Shown piece by piece: positions 8,613 through 16,588 of a DNA stretch of 64,000 nt; within the stretch, counting starts at the first letter, position 1, and every line of letters starts with the position of its first letter. A model generated the notes under the pieces. It saw only the letters and a list, made by a program, of their open reading frames with translations, made no database searches and was not told where the DNA came from. The stretch is from FEN-1219 sp963728995 (GTDB lineage Bacteria > Pseudomonadota > Gammaproteobacteria > Steroidobacterales > Rariloculaceae): the NCBI GenBank assembly GCA_963728995.1, contig CAVSMD010000007.1:124001-188000 (forward strand), given 5' to 3'. The position numbers and the translations under genes are program-made.

Positions 8613-9434
8613 CTACGCGAAGTAGCGGGCGCGGAGATACGCGCAGTAGCTCATGCGCTCGGCGGCGCCGCGACACAAGCCGGCGAACAGCGCCTGATAC
8701 GTCAAGGCCCGAAAGTCGAGCTCGAGCCGCACGTGCGCCGTGAATCGGTCGAGCTCGGCCTGGTGCGCAGCACGCTCGCGGCTCGCGTGGTCGTAATAGA
8801 GATACAGCAGCGTGGACTCCGCGGGGCCGCTCTTCGCGAGCCCGAGCGCGTGCTTCAGGAGCTGGGCAGCGTGCAAGTAGCGAAACAGTTCGCGGCCCGC
8901 CTCGATGTCGTTGGCCAGGGTCTGGCAGCGTGGTCGCCCGGCGGCCGCCCACAGGTCTTGTCCCGGCGGAAAGTACTTGGGCTTGAAGCCACGTTTGTTG
9001 CGTGGCCGGCGCACGAGCCACTCGCCGAATTTGCTTTCGATCGAGGCCACGCGGCCCGAGGGCCATTGCAGCACGACGTCGGCCAGGGGCGGGTCGTCGG
9101 GCAAGCCGGTCGCGAGCGGATCCTCGAAACGTAGCTCCGGCGAGCCGTGGCGAAGACCCAGCGCCGCGACGAGCGGCGCGGTATCGCGATCGCGCCAATA
9201 GTCGAACACATTGACGACGAGCGCGGCCGAGGACGTCAACGACCAGAGCCGTGCCGGGCGCAGGCGGCCGGGCTCGAGCTCGGAACCGCGGGTCAGCTCG
9301 GTCTGCGTCGCCGCCGAAGGCGGCGCACGGAGGTTCGTCGCGAGCTCGCGCACGTAGCCGGCCGCGTCGTAGTCCACGCCCGCGGTGTCGGCCCAGCGCC
9401 GCTGCCGCCGCTCGAGATCCCTGCGCGCCGGCAT
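8613..9434 (-). CDS. hypothetical protein with a PD-(D/E)XK-like motif
   Basis: A cytoplasmic-looking protein of 273 residues. The stretch DPPLADVVLQW, then GRVASIESKFGEWL, places D119 and E133-x-K135 in the spacing of a PD-(D/E)XK nuclease core. Nearby aromatic and basic patches (FKPKYFPPGQDLWAA, LYLYYDH) are consistent with nucleic-acid handling but prove nothing. No methyltransferase or other restriction partner is adjacent. The start at ATG 9434 lies 7 bases after the stop of the upstream VOC gene, so they may be co-transcribed. I do not recognise a characterised homologue. It could also be a non-catalytic conserved protein. Confidence 0.55.
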   Translation of the reverse strand: MPARRDLERRQRRWADTAGVDYDAAGYVRELATNLRAPPSAATQTELTRGSELEPGRLRPARLWSLTSSAALVVNVFDYWRDRDTAPLVAALGLRHGSPELRFEDPLATGLPDDPPLADVVLQWPSGRVASIESKFGEWLVRRPRNKRGFKPKYFPPGQDLWAAAGRPRCQTLANDIEAGRELFRYLHAAQLLKHALGLAKSGPAESTLLYLYYDHASRERAAHQAELDRFTAHVRLELDFRALTYQALFAGLCRGAAERMSYCAYLRARYFA

Positions 9435-9441
9435 ACGCGAG

Positions 9442-10332
9442 TCAGGGCACTGTCGGCCGCAGCCCTTCGGTCAGCTCGAGCACGGTGCCCCAGGGATCCG
9501 TGATCTCGGCCGTCGCAAGCCCGAGCGCCGCGTCGCGACCATAGGGTTTCGTCAGCACGATGCCCTTCGCCTCCAGACGCTTGCAGAAGGCGGCGAGATC
9601 CCGCACCTCGAAGCCCACGTGATCCACGGCTCGGCCGCGCGTGCCGACGAGCTTCTCGTCCGGCAGCCAGCTGAAGAAGTTCAGGCTGTAACCGACACCG
9701 GGCAAGTCCGCACCGATGAAGAAGTCCGTCTGACCCTCGCGCAGCGTCGCGTCGAACGCTTTCATGAACCATTGCTGCATCGGGACGAAGTCGCGGTTCA
9801 CGAAGTGCACGTGATGGTGCTTGATCGGCGGCGCGTGCTCGTCGGCGTTCGTGACGAGCTCCACTTTCACGCCGTCGGGGCCGATGATGTAGGAGAACCG
9901 CCCGTAATTGCCGGCTGTCGGTGGGCTCGCCGTCTCGCCTGGTGCAGGCTCGCGACCCACGGTGAGCTCGTAGCCGTTGGCCACGATCTTCGTCGTCAGT
10001 GCCGGCACGTCGGGCACGGCGAAGCCGATGTGATCGAACGTCGTGCCGCGCGTCGGGCCGGTGGGTGGCCGGACGTGCAGCAGCAGATACACATCGGGAA
10101 ACTCGACCGCGTCGACGCTGCCGATTTTTACCATTTTGCCGCCGAGCGTGTCGGCCCAGAACCGTCGATGCGCGGCGACGCTGGTGACGTTGAGCTCATA
10201 GGACCCGATGATGATCGGCGCCGTCCGGTTGGAGAGCTCCGCCAAGACGGGCGCCGTCGCCGCGACCGACGCGGCCAGCATCAATACGGTCGATAATCGT
10301 GCCCCCAAAGCCGAGCCCTTCCTCGTGCGCAC
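9442..10332 (-). CDS. exported VOC-superfamily (glyoxalase-like) protein
   Basis: A protein of 296 residues starting at GTG with a Sec signal ending near VLAE. Two VOC modules follow. The first contains GSYELNVTSVAAHRRFWADTLGG and FDHIGFAVPDVPAL. The second contains HHHVHFVNRDFVPMQQWFMKAF and VDHVGFEVRDLAAFCKRLEAKG, ending DPWGTVLELTEG. VOC enzymes bind a metal with His/Glu residues and catalyse isomerisation, ring cleavage or related reactions. The His in IGSYELNV is absent, so only some metal ligands are evident. The substrate is unknown, and a periplasmic location is inferred from the signal. Confidence 0.82.
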   Translation of the reverse strand: MRTRKGSALGARLSTVLMLAASVAATAPVLAELSNRTAPIIIGSYELNVTSVAAHRRFWADTLGGKMVKIGSVDAVEFPDVYLLLHVRPPTGPTRGTTFDHIGFAVPDVPALTTKIVANGYELTVGREPAPGETASPPTAGNYGRFSYIIGPDGVKVELVTNADEHAPPIKHHHVHFVNRDFVPMQQWFMKAFDATLREGQTDFFIGADLPGVGYSLNFFSWLPDEKLVGTRGRAVDHVGFEVRDLAAFCKRLEAKGIVLTKPYGRDAALGLATAEITDPWGTVLELTEGLRPTVP

Positions 10333-10437
10333 CGGCCTTGGATCTTACGCGCCCGGCCGTCGGGGGGCACGCCTCCGCAGCGCCGCCTGCACCGAGATCT
10401 CGGGATGATCCGCGAACGCCCGGGGATGATCTTCCTG

Positions 10438-10465
10438 TTGCACGGCTTCGGGGCCTGTTTATACT
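10438..10465 (+). promoter_or_regulatory. candidate sigma70 promoter for the histidine kinase operon
   Basis: TTGCAC at 10438-10443 and TATACT at 10460-10465 are separated by 16 bases. A start near 10472 would leave a leader of about 50 bases before the kinase ATG at 10523. It is the best match in the 190-base gap between the divergent VOC and kinase genes. This is a pattern match only. Confidence 0.45.
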
Positions 10466-10522
10466 GGCCGGACGGCTCGAACTACCTTTCCCTGCAGTCG
10501 GTCGTTAGAACCGGGGCAGCGC

Positions 10523-12565
10523 ATGATCAGAGTGCAGTCGCTGCGAAACCGTATCATCTGGCAGTTCGTGCTGATCATAGCCCCGCTGGCCGCGGTGCCG
10601 TTGATCCAGACCGCATTCAATCTTCAGCGCACGGCGTTCCTGGAAAACTCCTTTCGGCTGCGTCAACTCTCCCTCGGTGCCACTGATGCTTATGGACGAT
10701 TCATCGAGGGGGTCACCGACGCCGTCGACACCGGCGCTCTTACCATGGCCCGCGTCGCCGCCCTCGATTCAGTGCTAGCTGCGCTCACGGAGCAGCGGCG
10801 TCTGGACCCGGATCGCGATCTCGATGAGACCGTGAAACAGCTCGAGCGCCTCGCAACCACCGTCCGAAAGGACCCCTCGTTCGCCGCGATCGAGCCGCTG
10901 CGTCTCGTCGTCAATCAAGTGGATCGCGACCTGGACGAGAATCGAAACTACTACGAGCAGCAGCACGAGCTCTCGATAGCCCGCGTGATCGCCGGCGCCA
11001 ATACGCAAGATTGGATCGTCGTTGGCGCAACGCTCATCAGCGTCGTTCTGGCCGCGTTCTTCGTGCGCGGCATGATCCTCGATCTGACGCGCCCGCTCAC
11101 GCAGGCGATTCACATGGCAAACCGAATCGCAGGCGGTGGGATCGTCGGCTTGGACGAGGTGCAGACCACCCCGGACATCGGCGGGCTGCTCCACTCGCTC
11201 AAACAAATGAATGCGAGCCTGCACGATTACCGCAAGCGCGTTAAGGATCACGAACGCACGCTCGAAGACAAGATCGCCGAGCGCACGCTCGAGCTGGGCC
11301 GCTCGGTGGAGCGACTCCAGGCACTCGCCGACGTCACGCAGGCCGTGAACTCGACGCTCCACGTTCAGGAGGTGCTCGAAGCGATCGTTCAGCGTGCCGT
11401 GCAGCTGGCGGACGCCAGCGTCGGCACCATCTATGAGCTCGACGAAGCAAAGGGCGAGCTCACGCTACGCGCGGCTACGGGCGTGTCGGCGCAGATGTTG
11501 GAGAAGTGGCGCGCGACCACCATGCGCGTCGGCGAAGGAGCGAGCGGCCGTGCCGTGGCAGCGGGCGAGCCCATCGAAATTACCGACGTCGACGATCCGG
11601 ACGACCCGTACATCAGTCCGCTGCGCGACTTCTTGGAGCACGAGCGGCTGCACGCGCTGCTCGCACTGCCCCTCAAGCGAGAGGGACGCGTGCTCGGCGC
11701 GCTCACTCTCGGGCGTCGAGCAATCGGCTCGTTCTCGCCACAGGTCATCGAGCTACTCCAAACCTTCGCCGCACATTCGACACTGGCCATGCAGAATGCT
11801 CGGCTGTTCCGGGCACTCGAGGAGAAGAGTCGAGAGCTCGAGGCTGCGAGCCAGCACAAATCGCAGTTCCTTGCCAACATGAGCCACGAGCTGCGCACGC
11901 CGTTGAACGCCATACTCGGATATACCGAGCTCATCGTCGACAAGATCTACGGCGACGTTCCGCCCAAGATACTCGACGTCATGGAGCGCGTGCAGAAGAG
12001 CGGTCGGCACCTGTTGAGCTTGATCAATGACGTTCTCGACCTGTCCAAGATCGAAGCGGGTCAGCTGCAGCTGTCGCTCAAGGATTACTCCTTTGCCGAC
12101 ACGCTGAACACCGTCGTGACCGCAATCGAGCCGCTGGCGGCGGAAAAGGGACTGGAGCTGACCCTGGAAGTGGAGCCCGACCTGCCGCTCGGCTTTGGCG
12201 ACGATCGTCGCCTGGCGCAGGTGCTTTTGAATCTGCTCGGGAATGCGGTCAAGTTCACCGACGAAGGCTCGGTCAGGGTCGGTGCCAGCCGCTGCGACGG
12301 CGAATACCTCGTCTCCGTGGCGGACACGGGTCCCGGCATCCCGGCGTCGGAACAACAGCGCGTCTTCCGTGAGTTTCAGCAAGTGGACGACTCATCGACG
12401 CGCGCGAAAGGCGGCACCGGCCTTGGGCTGGCGATCGCCCGAAAGATCGTGGAAATGCACGGTGGGCGCTTATGGTTGGAGTCCGAGCTCGGAGCGGGCT
12501 CGACTTTCTACTTCAGCATTCCGGTACGGGCGCAACGCACAGCGGAGGCCGAGTGGATCGTCTAA
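10523..12565 (+). CDS. membrane GAF-domain sensor histidine kinase
   Basis: Sensor kinase of 680 residues. TM1 is at about 11-30, followed by an extracytoplasmic helical region (31-163), TM2 at about 164-183, a HAMP linker, and a coiled coil (238-265). A GAF domain lies at about 278-428. The HisKA box is FLANMSHELRTPLNAILGY with the phospho-accepting His455. An ATPase domain follows with NLLGNAVKF (N box), ADTGPGI (G1) and KGGTGLGLAI (G2). It has no receiver domain of its own. The following gene, 64 bases downstream, is a stand-alone receiver, and the next a receiver-cyclase, so phosphotransfer to these partners is likely. The signal sensed is unknown. Confidence 0.92.
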   Translation: MIRVQSLRNRIIWQFVLIIAPLAAVPLIQTAFNLQRTAFLENSFRLRQLSLGATDAYGRFIEGVTDAVDTGALTMARVAALDSVLAALTEQRRLDPDRDLDETVKQLERLATTVRKDPSFAAIEPLRLVVNQVDRDLDENRNYYEQQHELSIARVIAGANTQDWIVVGATLISVVLAAFFVRGMILDLTRPLTQAIHMANRIAGGGIVGLDEVQTTPDIGGLLHSLKQMNASLHDYRKRVKDHERTLEDKIAERTLELGRSVERLQALADVTQAVNSTLHVQEVLEAIVQRAVQLADASVGTIYELDEAKGELTLRAATGVSAQMLEKWRATTMRVGEGASGRAVAAGEPIEITDVDDPDDPYISPLRDFLEHERLHALLALPLKREGRVLGALTLGRRAIGSFSPQVIELLQTFAAHSTLAMQNARLFRALEEKSRELEAASQHKSQFLANMSHELRTPLNAILGYTELIVDKIYGDVPPKILDVMERVQKSGRHLLSLINDVLDLSKIEAGQLQLSLKDYSFADTLNTVVTAIEPLAAEKGLELTLEVEPDLPLGFGDDRRLAQVLLNLLGNAVKFTDEGSVRVGASRCDGEYLVSVADTGPGIPASEQQRVFREFQQVDDSSTRAKGGTGLGLAIARKIVEMHGGRLWLESELGAGSTFYFSIPVRAQRTAEAEWIV

Positions 12566-12629
12566 CCGCAAACGGCCACGAACGGTCCTCCGCCACGCCC
12601 CGGCGAGCCGCACGCAGAGGAGCAAAGCA

Positions 12630-12995
12630 GTGAGCAAGCGCATTCTGATCATCGAGGACCAAGAGGATAACCGTCGGATCATGCACGACGTGCTCGCAGC
12701 GTGCGGCTACGAGTCCCTCGAGGCGTGCACTGGAGAAGACGGCCTCGCAATGGCCGAACGAGAAAAGCCGGACCTGATCCTGATGGACATTCAGTTGCCG
12801 GGCATGGACGGCTACGAAGTAACGCGCAGAATCAAGGGGAACGCGGAGCTGAAGCAGATACCCATCATCGCCGTCACTTCATACGCGCTGAGCGGCGATG
12901 ATCAGAAGGCCATGGCGGCGGGTTGCGAGGGCTACATGACGAAACCGGTCAGCCTCAAGCTCCTCCTCGCGAAGATCCGCGAGTACCTATCGTAA
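12630..12995 (+). CDS. stand-alone response regulator (CheY/DivK-like)
   Basis: A single receiver domain of 121 residues with no output domain. The acidic pair E9/D10, the phospho-accepting D53 (LILMDIQLPGMDG) and K105 (YMTKPV) are all in place. The start is a GTG at 12630 with an AGAGGAG ribosome site about 8 bases upstream. It lies between the GAF kinase and the receiver-cyclase in one direction, so it probably accepts phosphate from the kinase and works as a diffusible relay or as a competitor to the cyclase receiver. The partner is inferred from gene order. Confidence 0.92.
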   Translation: MSKRILIIEDQEDNRRIMHDVLAACGYESLEACTGEDGLAMAEREKPDLILMDIQLPGMDGYEVTRRIKGNAELKQIPIIAVTSYALSGDDQKAMAAGCEGYMTKPVSLKLLLAKIREYLS

Positions 12996-13001
12996 GCTGT
13001 C

Positions 13002-14612
13002 ATGCGCACCCCGCCGAGCATCCTCATCGTCGATGACGTCCCGGCGAACCTCGATATCCTGCGGGCGCGCCTGTCCGCGCACGGCTACGAGATCGTGATC
13101 GCCGAGAGCGGTCCTAAAGCGCTCGCCGCCGTGCGCGATTTGAGCCCGGATCTCATTCTGCTCGACGTCATGATGCCCGAGATGGACGGCATCGAGGTCT
13201 GCCGGCGGCTCCGCGCCGACTCCACGATCCCGTTCATTCCCATCGTATTCCTGACCGCAAGGTCGGACTCGAAAGACGTGGTTGCCGCGCTCGACGCCGG
13301 CGGCGACGAGTACCTCACGAAGCCCGTCGACCCGGCGGCGCTCGTGGCCCGGGTGAAGTCCATGCTGCGAATCAAGCAGCTGCACGACACCGTCCAGGAA
13401 CAGAATCGCACCCTAGAGGAGCGCGTGGCGAGCCAGGTCGCGGCGCTCGAGCGACTCGGGCGCCTGAAGCGCTTCTTCTCGCCGCAGGTCGCACAGATGA
13501 TCGTCGAGGGCGAAGCCGAAGATCCTCTGAAGAGCCGCCGTCGCGAGGTGGCGGTAGCGTTCATCGATCTGCATGGGTTCACCGGGTTCGCGGAAACGGC
13601 CGAGCCCGAAGAGGTCATGAACGTGCTGCGCGAGTACCACGCCGAAATGGGCCGCGTGATTCTGGCGCACGAAGGCACCATCGAGCGGTTCGCCGGCGAC
13701 GGAATGATGGTGTGCTTCAACGACCCGGTGCCGGTGCCCGATGCGCCCGCGCGGGCCGTGCGAATGGCTTTGAATCTGCACGAACGGCTCGCGCCGCTGG
13801 CCAATCGGTGGCGCAAGCGCGGTCACGACCTGCAGCTCAGCGCAGGGATTGCGCACGGTTACGCCACCATCGGCGCCGTTGGTTTCGAAGGACGATTGGA
13901 CTACGGCGCGATCGGCACGGTCACGAACTTGGCTGCGCATCTGTGCCGGGAGGCGCTGCCGGGGCAGACCCTGATCCCACAGCGCATGCTCGTCTCCATC
14001 GAGGATCTGTTCGACCTCGAGGCCATCGGCGAGCTCAAGCTCAAGGGATTTCGCAGCACCATTCAGGCTTACAACGTGTTACGGGAAGCCGCGCGCGAGC
14101 AGTTGCCGCGCAAGCTCGCCGCCGTGCTCTACGCCGATGTTGCCGGTTACAGCCGACTCACCGCGGACGACGAAGACGTCACTCATCGCCGTCTGCGGGA
14201 CTATCTCGACATCCTCGCGGACAATGTCGACCGACAGGGCGGTCGCGTGAACCACTACGCCGGAGACGCAATGCTCGCGCGCTTCGATTCCGCGCTGGAC
14301 GCGCTGAAGTGTGCCGCGAGCATTCAGACGGCGCTCGCGGAGCGAAACGGCAAGCTGCCGCCGGAGCGGCGAGTGGAGTTTAGAATCGGCGTAAACCTCG
14401 GCGATGTCATCGAGGACCGAGGAGACGTCTACGGTGACGGAGTCAACGTGGCGGCGCGCCTGGAGGCCCTGGCCGGCGCAGGCGAGATTTGCGTGTCCGA
14501 GTCGGTCCGCGCCGCGGTCGGCAACCGACTGCCGGTGATCTTCGAGGATCTCGGCGAACAGCCCCTGAAGAACATCGCTCAGCCGGTTCGCGCGTACCGG
14601 GTTCGCGTGTAG
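13002..14612 (+). CDS. receiver domain fused to two class III nucleotidyl cyclase domains
   Basis: A protein of 536 residues. An N-terminal receiver (D55 acceptor, K107) leads through a coiled linker to cyclase domain 1 (about 180-362) and cyclase domain 2 (about 370-536). Domain 1 has both metal aspartates (D189 in FIDLHGFTGF and D233 in FAGDGMMVCF) and N309, but the transition-state arginine is replaced by H313 (NLAAHL). Domain 2 has D379, D422, N482 and R486 (VNVAARLE). One composite site (metal residues of domain 1, N/R of domain 2) looks complete; the mirror site lacks the Arg. The likely product is cAMP or cGMP, controlled by phosphorylation from the upstream kinase. It starts 6 bases after the regulator's stop. 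Confidence 0.9.
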   Translation: MRTPPSILIVDDVPANLDILRARLSAHGYEIVIAESGPKALAAVRDLSPDLILLDVMMPEMDGIEVCRRLRADSTIPFIPIVFLTARSDSKDVVAALDAGGDEYLTKPVDPAALVARVKSMLRIKQLHDTVQEQNRTLEERVASQVAALERLGRLKRFFSPQVAQMIVEGEAEDPLKSRRREVAVAFIDLHGFTGFAETAEPEEVMNVLREYHAEMGRVILAHEGTIERFAGDGMMVCFNDPVPVPDAPARAVRMALNLHERLAPLANRWRKRGHDLQLSAGIAHGYATIGAVGFEGRLDYGAIGTVTNLAAHLCREALPGQTLIPQRMLVSIEDLFDLEAIGELKLKGFRSTIQAYNVLREAAREQLPRKLAAVLYADVAGYSRLTADDEDVTHRRLRDYLDILADNVDRQGGRVNHYAGDAMLARFDSALDALKCAASIQTALAERNGKLPPERRVEFRIGVNLGDVIEDRGDVYGDGVNVAARLEALAGAGEICVSESVRAAVGNRLPVIFEDLGEQPLKNIAQPVRAYRVRV

Positions 14613-14615
14613 ACC

Positions 14616-15053
14616 TCAGTAGACGGCAATGATCGCCACGCCCGGACCGGGCGCCATCGTGACGTAGCTGCAGCGGCCGGCTCCGCGCTTCACGTAGTCC
14701 AGCGCCTCCGCGTTGTCACCACTCAACAGCGGCGGATTGACTCCGTCGCGGAAGGCCTTCTTGGTCCACGACGTGAGGTATTTCGCCGTATCCATCTTCA
14801 GGACTTTCTGGAGAAACAGCTCTCGAGCCGGTTCGTTGTCCGCCAGCGAAAGCGCGATACCGCCGGTAAACTGCTTGTCGCCGAGAAACACATCGCGCAA
14901 GTCGGCCGCCATCAGCGAAACGGACGGATGGCAGATCACATAGAGCTGCTGAGCGGAAGCGTCGGTGCACAACGCGGCCACCATCAGGCCGGTCACCGCC
15001 AAGAACACTCCTGGCCGTACACGCACGCCTCGTGCTCTAGAAGCGTATCGCAT
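14616..15053 (-). CDS. small PstS-like periplasmic binding domain protein
   Basis: A short protein of 145 residues with a signal peptide (FLAVTGLMVAALCTDASAQ). The rest resembles the core of phosphate-type binding proteins of the PBP2 fold: VICHPSVSLMAADLRDVFLGDKQF near the N-terminus and ARELFLQKVLKMDTAKYLTSW in the middle. It is far shorter than a transport-type PstS, so it is more likely a ligand-sensing or accessory protein. The start codon overlaps the last 17 bases of the porin-like gene, showing coupling. It converges on the cyclase gene, with 3 bases between the stops. The ligand is unknown. Confidence 0.7.
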   Translation of the reverse strand: MRYASRARGVRVRPGVFLAVTGLMVAALCTDASAQQLYVICHPSVSLMAADLRDVFLGDKQFTGGIALSLADNEPARELFLQKVLKMDTAKYLTSWTKKAFRDGVNPPLLSGDNAEALDYVKRGAGRCSYVTMAPGPGVAIIAVY

Positions 15054-16320
15054 ACTGCATCAACGCCTCGTCGTACTCGCGGGGCACGCGATCCAGAAGG
15101 CGGGTGTGGGCGAGCTCGAACTTCAGCGCGGACGTCAGATCGAGATCGAAACGCGCACCCAGCGCTTCCCGCCGGTAGGAACCTCCATACTGAAGTGCAG
15201 CGAAGTAGTTGTCGGTTTGGTCGAAGTCGGAGCGCTCGTAGCGGGCGTACGGCGTCCATCGATCCGTCCGATACGCGAGCTCCACGAAGCCCATGTTGCT
15301 CCGATGGGTACCGGTGCCCGTCGTGAGATCGGCGTTGGAGAACGAGTAGAACTCCGCGATGTTCTCCCACTTGTCGTTCTCCTGAACGACGTACAAGCCG
15401 TAGTTCCTCACGCGTGTGAGGTTGGCGGTGAGAGTGTCCGTGATTTTCGCCGAGAATGTGCTGAAGCCGAACCGCATTCCGCCAAGGACGTCTTCGGCCA
15501 GCAATGCGACGTTGCCGCCGAGGATCATGTCGCCATTCGAGTTACCGCCGTTACGCACGTCGAGGAATCCGTTGACGATCCTCTGGGAATTACCGGCATA
15601 GACGTCGTACGTCAGCCGCTTGTTCGTGCCCACGCGATCATCGCCGTCGAGCCATAGTCCCACGGTATGCGCCGGCAGCACGCCGCCCGTTCTTTCGAAC
15701 TGCACGACGAGAGGGCGACGTAGCGACGTGGTGACCTGGGCGCCGTGGTGGAACGCGGTGTTGTAATAGCCGTACGGCGTATGAAACCGACCGAGCCACA
15801 ATGTGGCGGCGTCCCCGAATTGGTAGCCAAATTGCGCGCGCTCGATGTCGAACGTGAGATCCCCCGAGATACCGGTTTTGAAGGTGACCTCGAACAGCGC
15901 GCTGGTTCGATCGCCGAGCGGCGGCGTGAGGTAGATGTCCAGCAACCCGATGGCGACGTGCTTCAAGTCGGGATTGATGGGGTTGCGCGTGCCCGCGGCG
16001 ACATCCGCGAACCCATGAAGGGGAAGGCCCGGCTCGCTGCTCCGCGTCATCGACGCCATGGCTTCGGCGTGCTCGGAGGCTGCAGCGGTGCTTGCTACCG
16101 GGGGCGGCGCCGGTGCGGGCGGCTCGGCGGCTGCGGGCGCTTGCGCCGCGACCGTCGCCTCCAGCTCGCGGACTTTCTCCGCCAGCTGCTGAATGATTCG
16201 CTGGGTTTCCGCGAGCTGATTCTTGAGGGTCGCGATTTCCTGCGCGTCGTCTGCGTACGCACTCGTCGCCAGGCACGCCGCCCCGACGAACGCCAGACCG
16301 CAGACCACTCCCGCTTTCAT
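15037..16320 (-). CDS. outer-membrane porin-like protein with N-terminal coiled coil
   Basis: About 427 residues from ATG 16320, which has a GGAG site in front. A signal peptide (GVVCGLAFVGAACLATSAYA) is followed by a short coiled coil (EIATLKNQLAETQRIIQQLA) and a Pro/Ala-rich linker. A beta-barrel region with alternating aromatic strands follows, ending YDEALMQYAIRF; the final Phe is the usual outer-membrane assembly signal. The stretch WLGRFHTPYGYYNTAFHHGAQ is typical of porin-like families. The coiled coil may trimerise or contact peptidoglycan. The downstream PstS-like gene overlaps it, suggesting a common uptake or sensing function. I see nothing that fixes the substrate. Confidence 0.85.
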   Translation of the reverse strand: MKAGVVCGLAFVGAACLATSAYADDAQEIATLKNQLAETQRIIQQLAEKVRELEATVAAQAPAAAEPPAPAPPPVASTAAASEHAEAMASMTRSSEPGLPLHGFADVAAGTRNPINPDLKHVAIGLLDIYLTPPLGDRTSALFEVTFKTGISGDLTFDIERAQFGYQFGDAATLWLGRFHTPYGYYNTAFHHGAQVTTSLRRPLVVQFERTGGVLPAHTVGLWLDGDDRVGTNKRLTYDVYAGNSQRIVNGFLDVRNGGNSNGDMILGGNVALLAEDVLGGMRFGFSTFSAKITDTLTANLTRVRNYGLYVVQENDKWENIAEFYSFSNADLTTGTGTHRSNMGFVELAYRTDRWTPYARYERSDFDQTDNYFAALQYGGSYRREALGARFDLDLTSALKFELAHTRLLDRVPREYDEALMQYAIRF

Positions 16321-16588
16321 CCGGAACTCCGCGAGATTCGTGACCGACGCGGTGCTTGGGCCGCTCCGCTCGTGGGCCAAGGCCGCCAGGCAAGGCTCCC
16401 CCCACTACACGCCCGACCTGAAGGCAGCGGTGATCATACGTGCAGCATGCGGAAACTTTCAATGGAAATAAGGCGTTTCCCGCACGGGCGCAGCCAGGCT
16501 CGGCGGGGCCCGGTCGCCGCGGCGCCACAGCGGCTCGCGCTGGCGTTGCTCCTCGCCGCGACCTATCGGCTGGTCGGCTGCGCCGGGA
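16321..16588. other. intergenic region between porin and ankyrin genes
   Basis: This 268-base gap separates two minus-strand genes. It should hold the promoter for the porin/PstS-like pair and the 3' end of the ankyrin transcript. I see no convincing promoter, hairpin with a T-run, or small gene. Short frames here lack ribosome sites and family resemblance. Confidence 0.4.
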
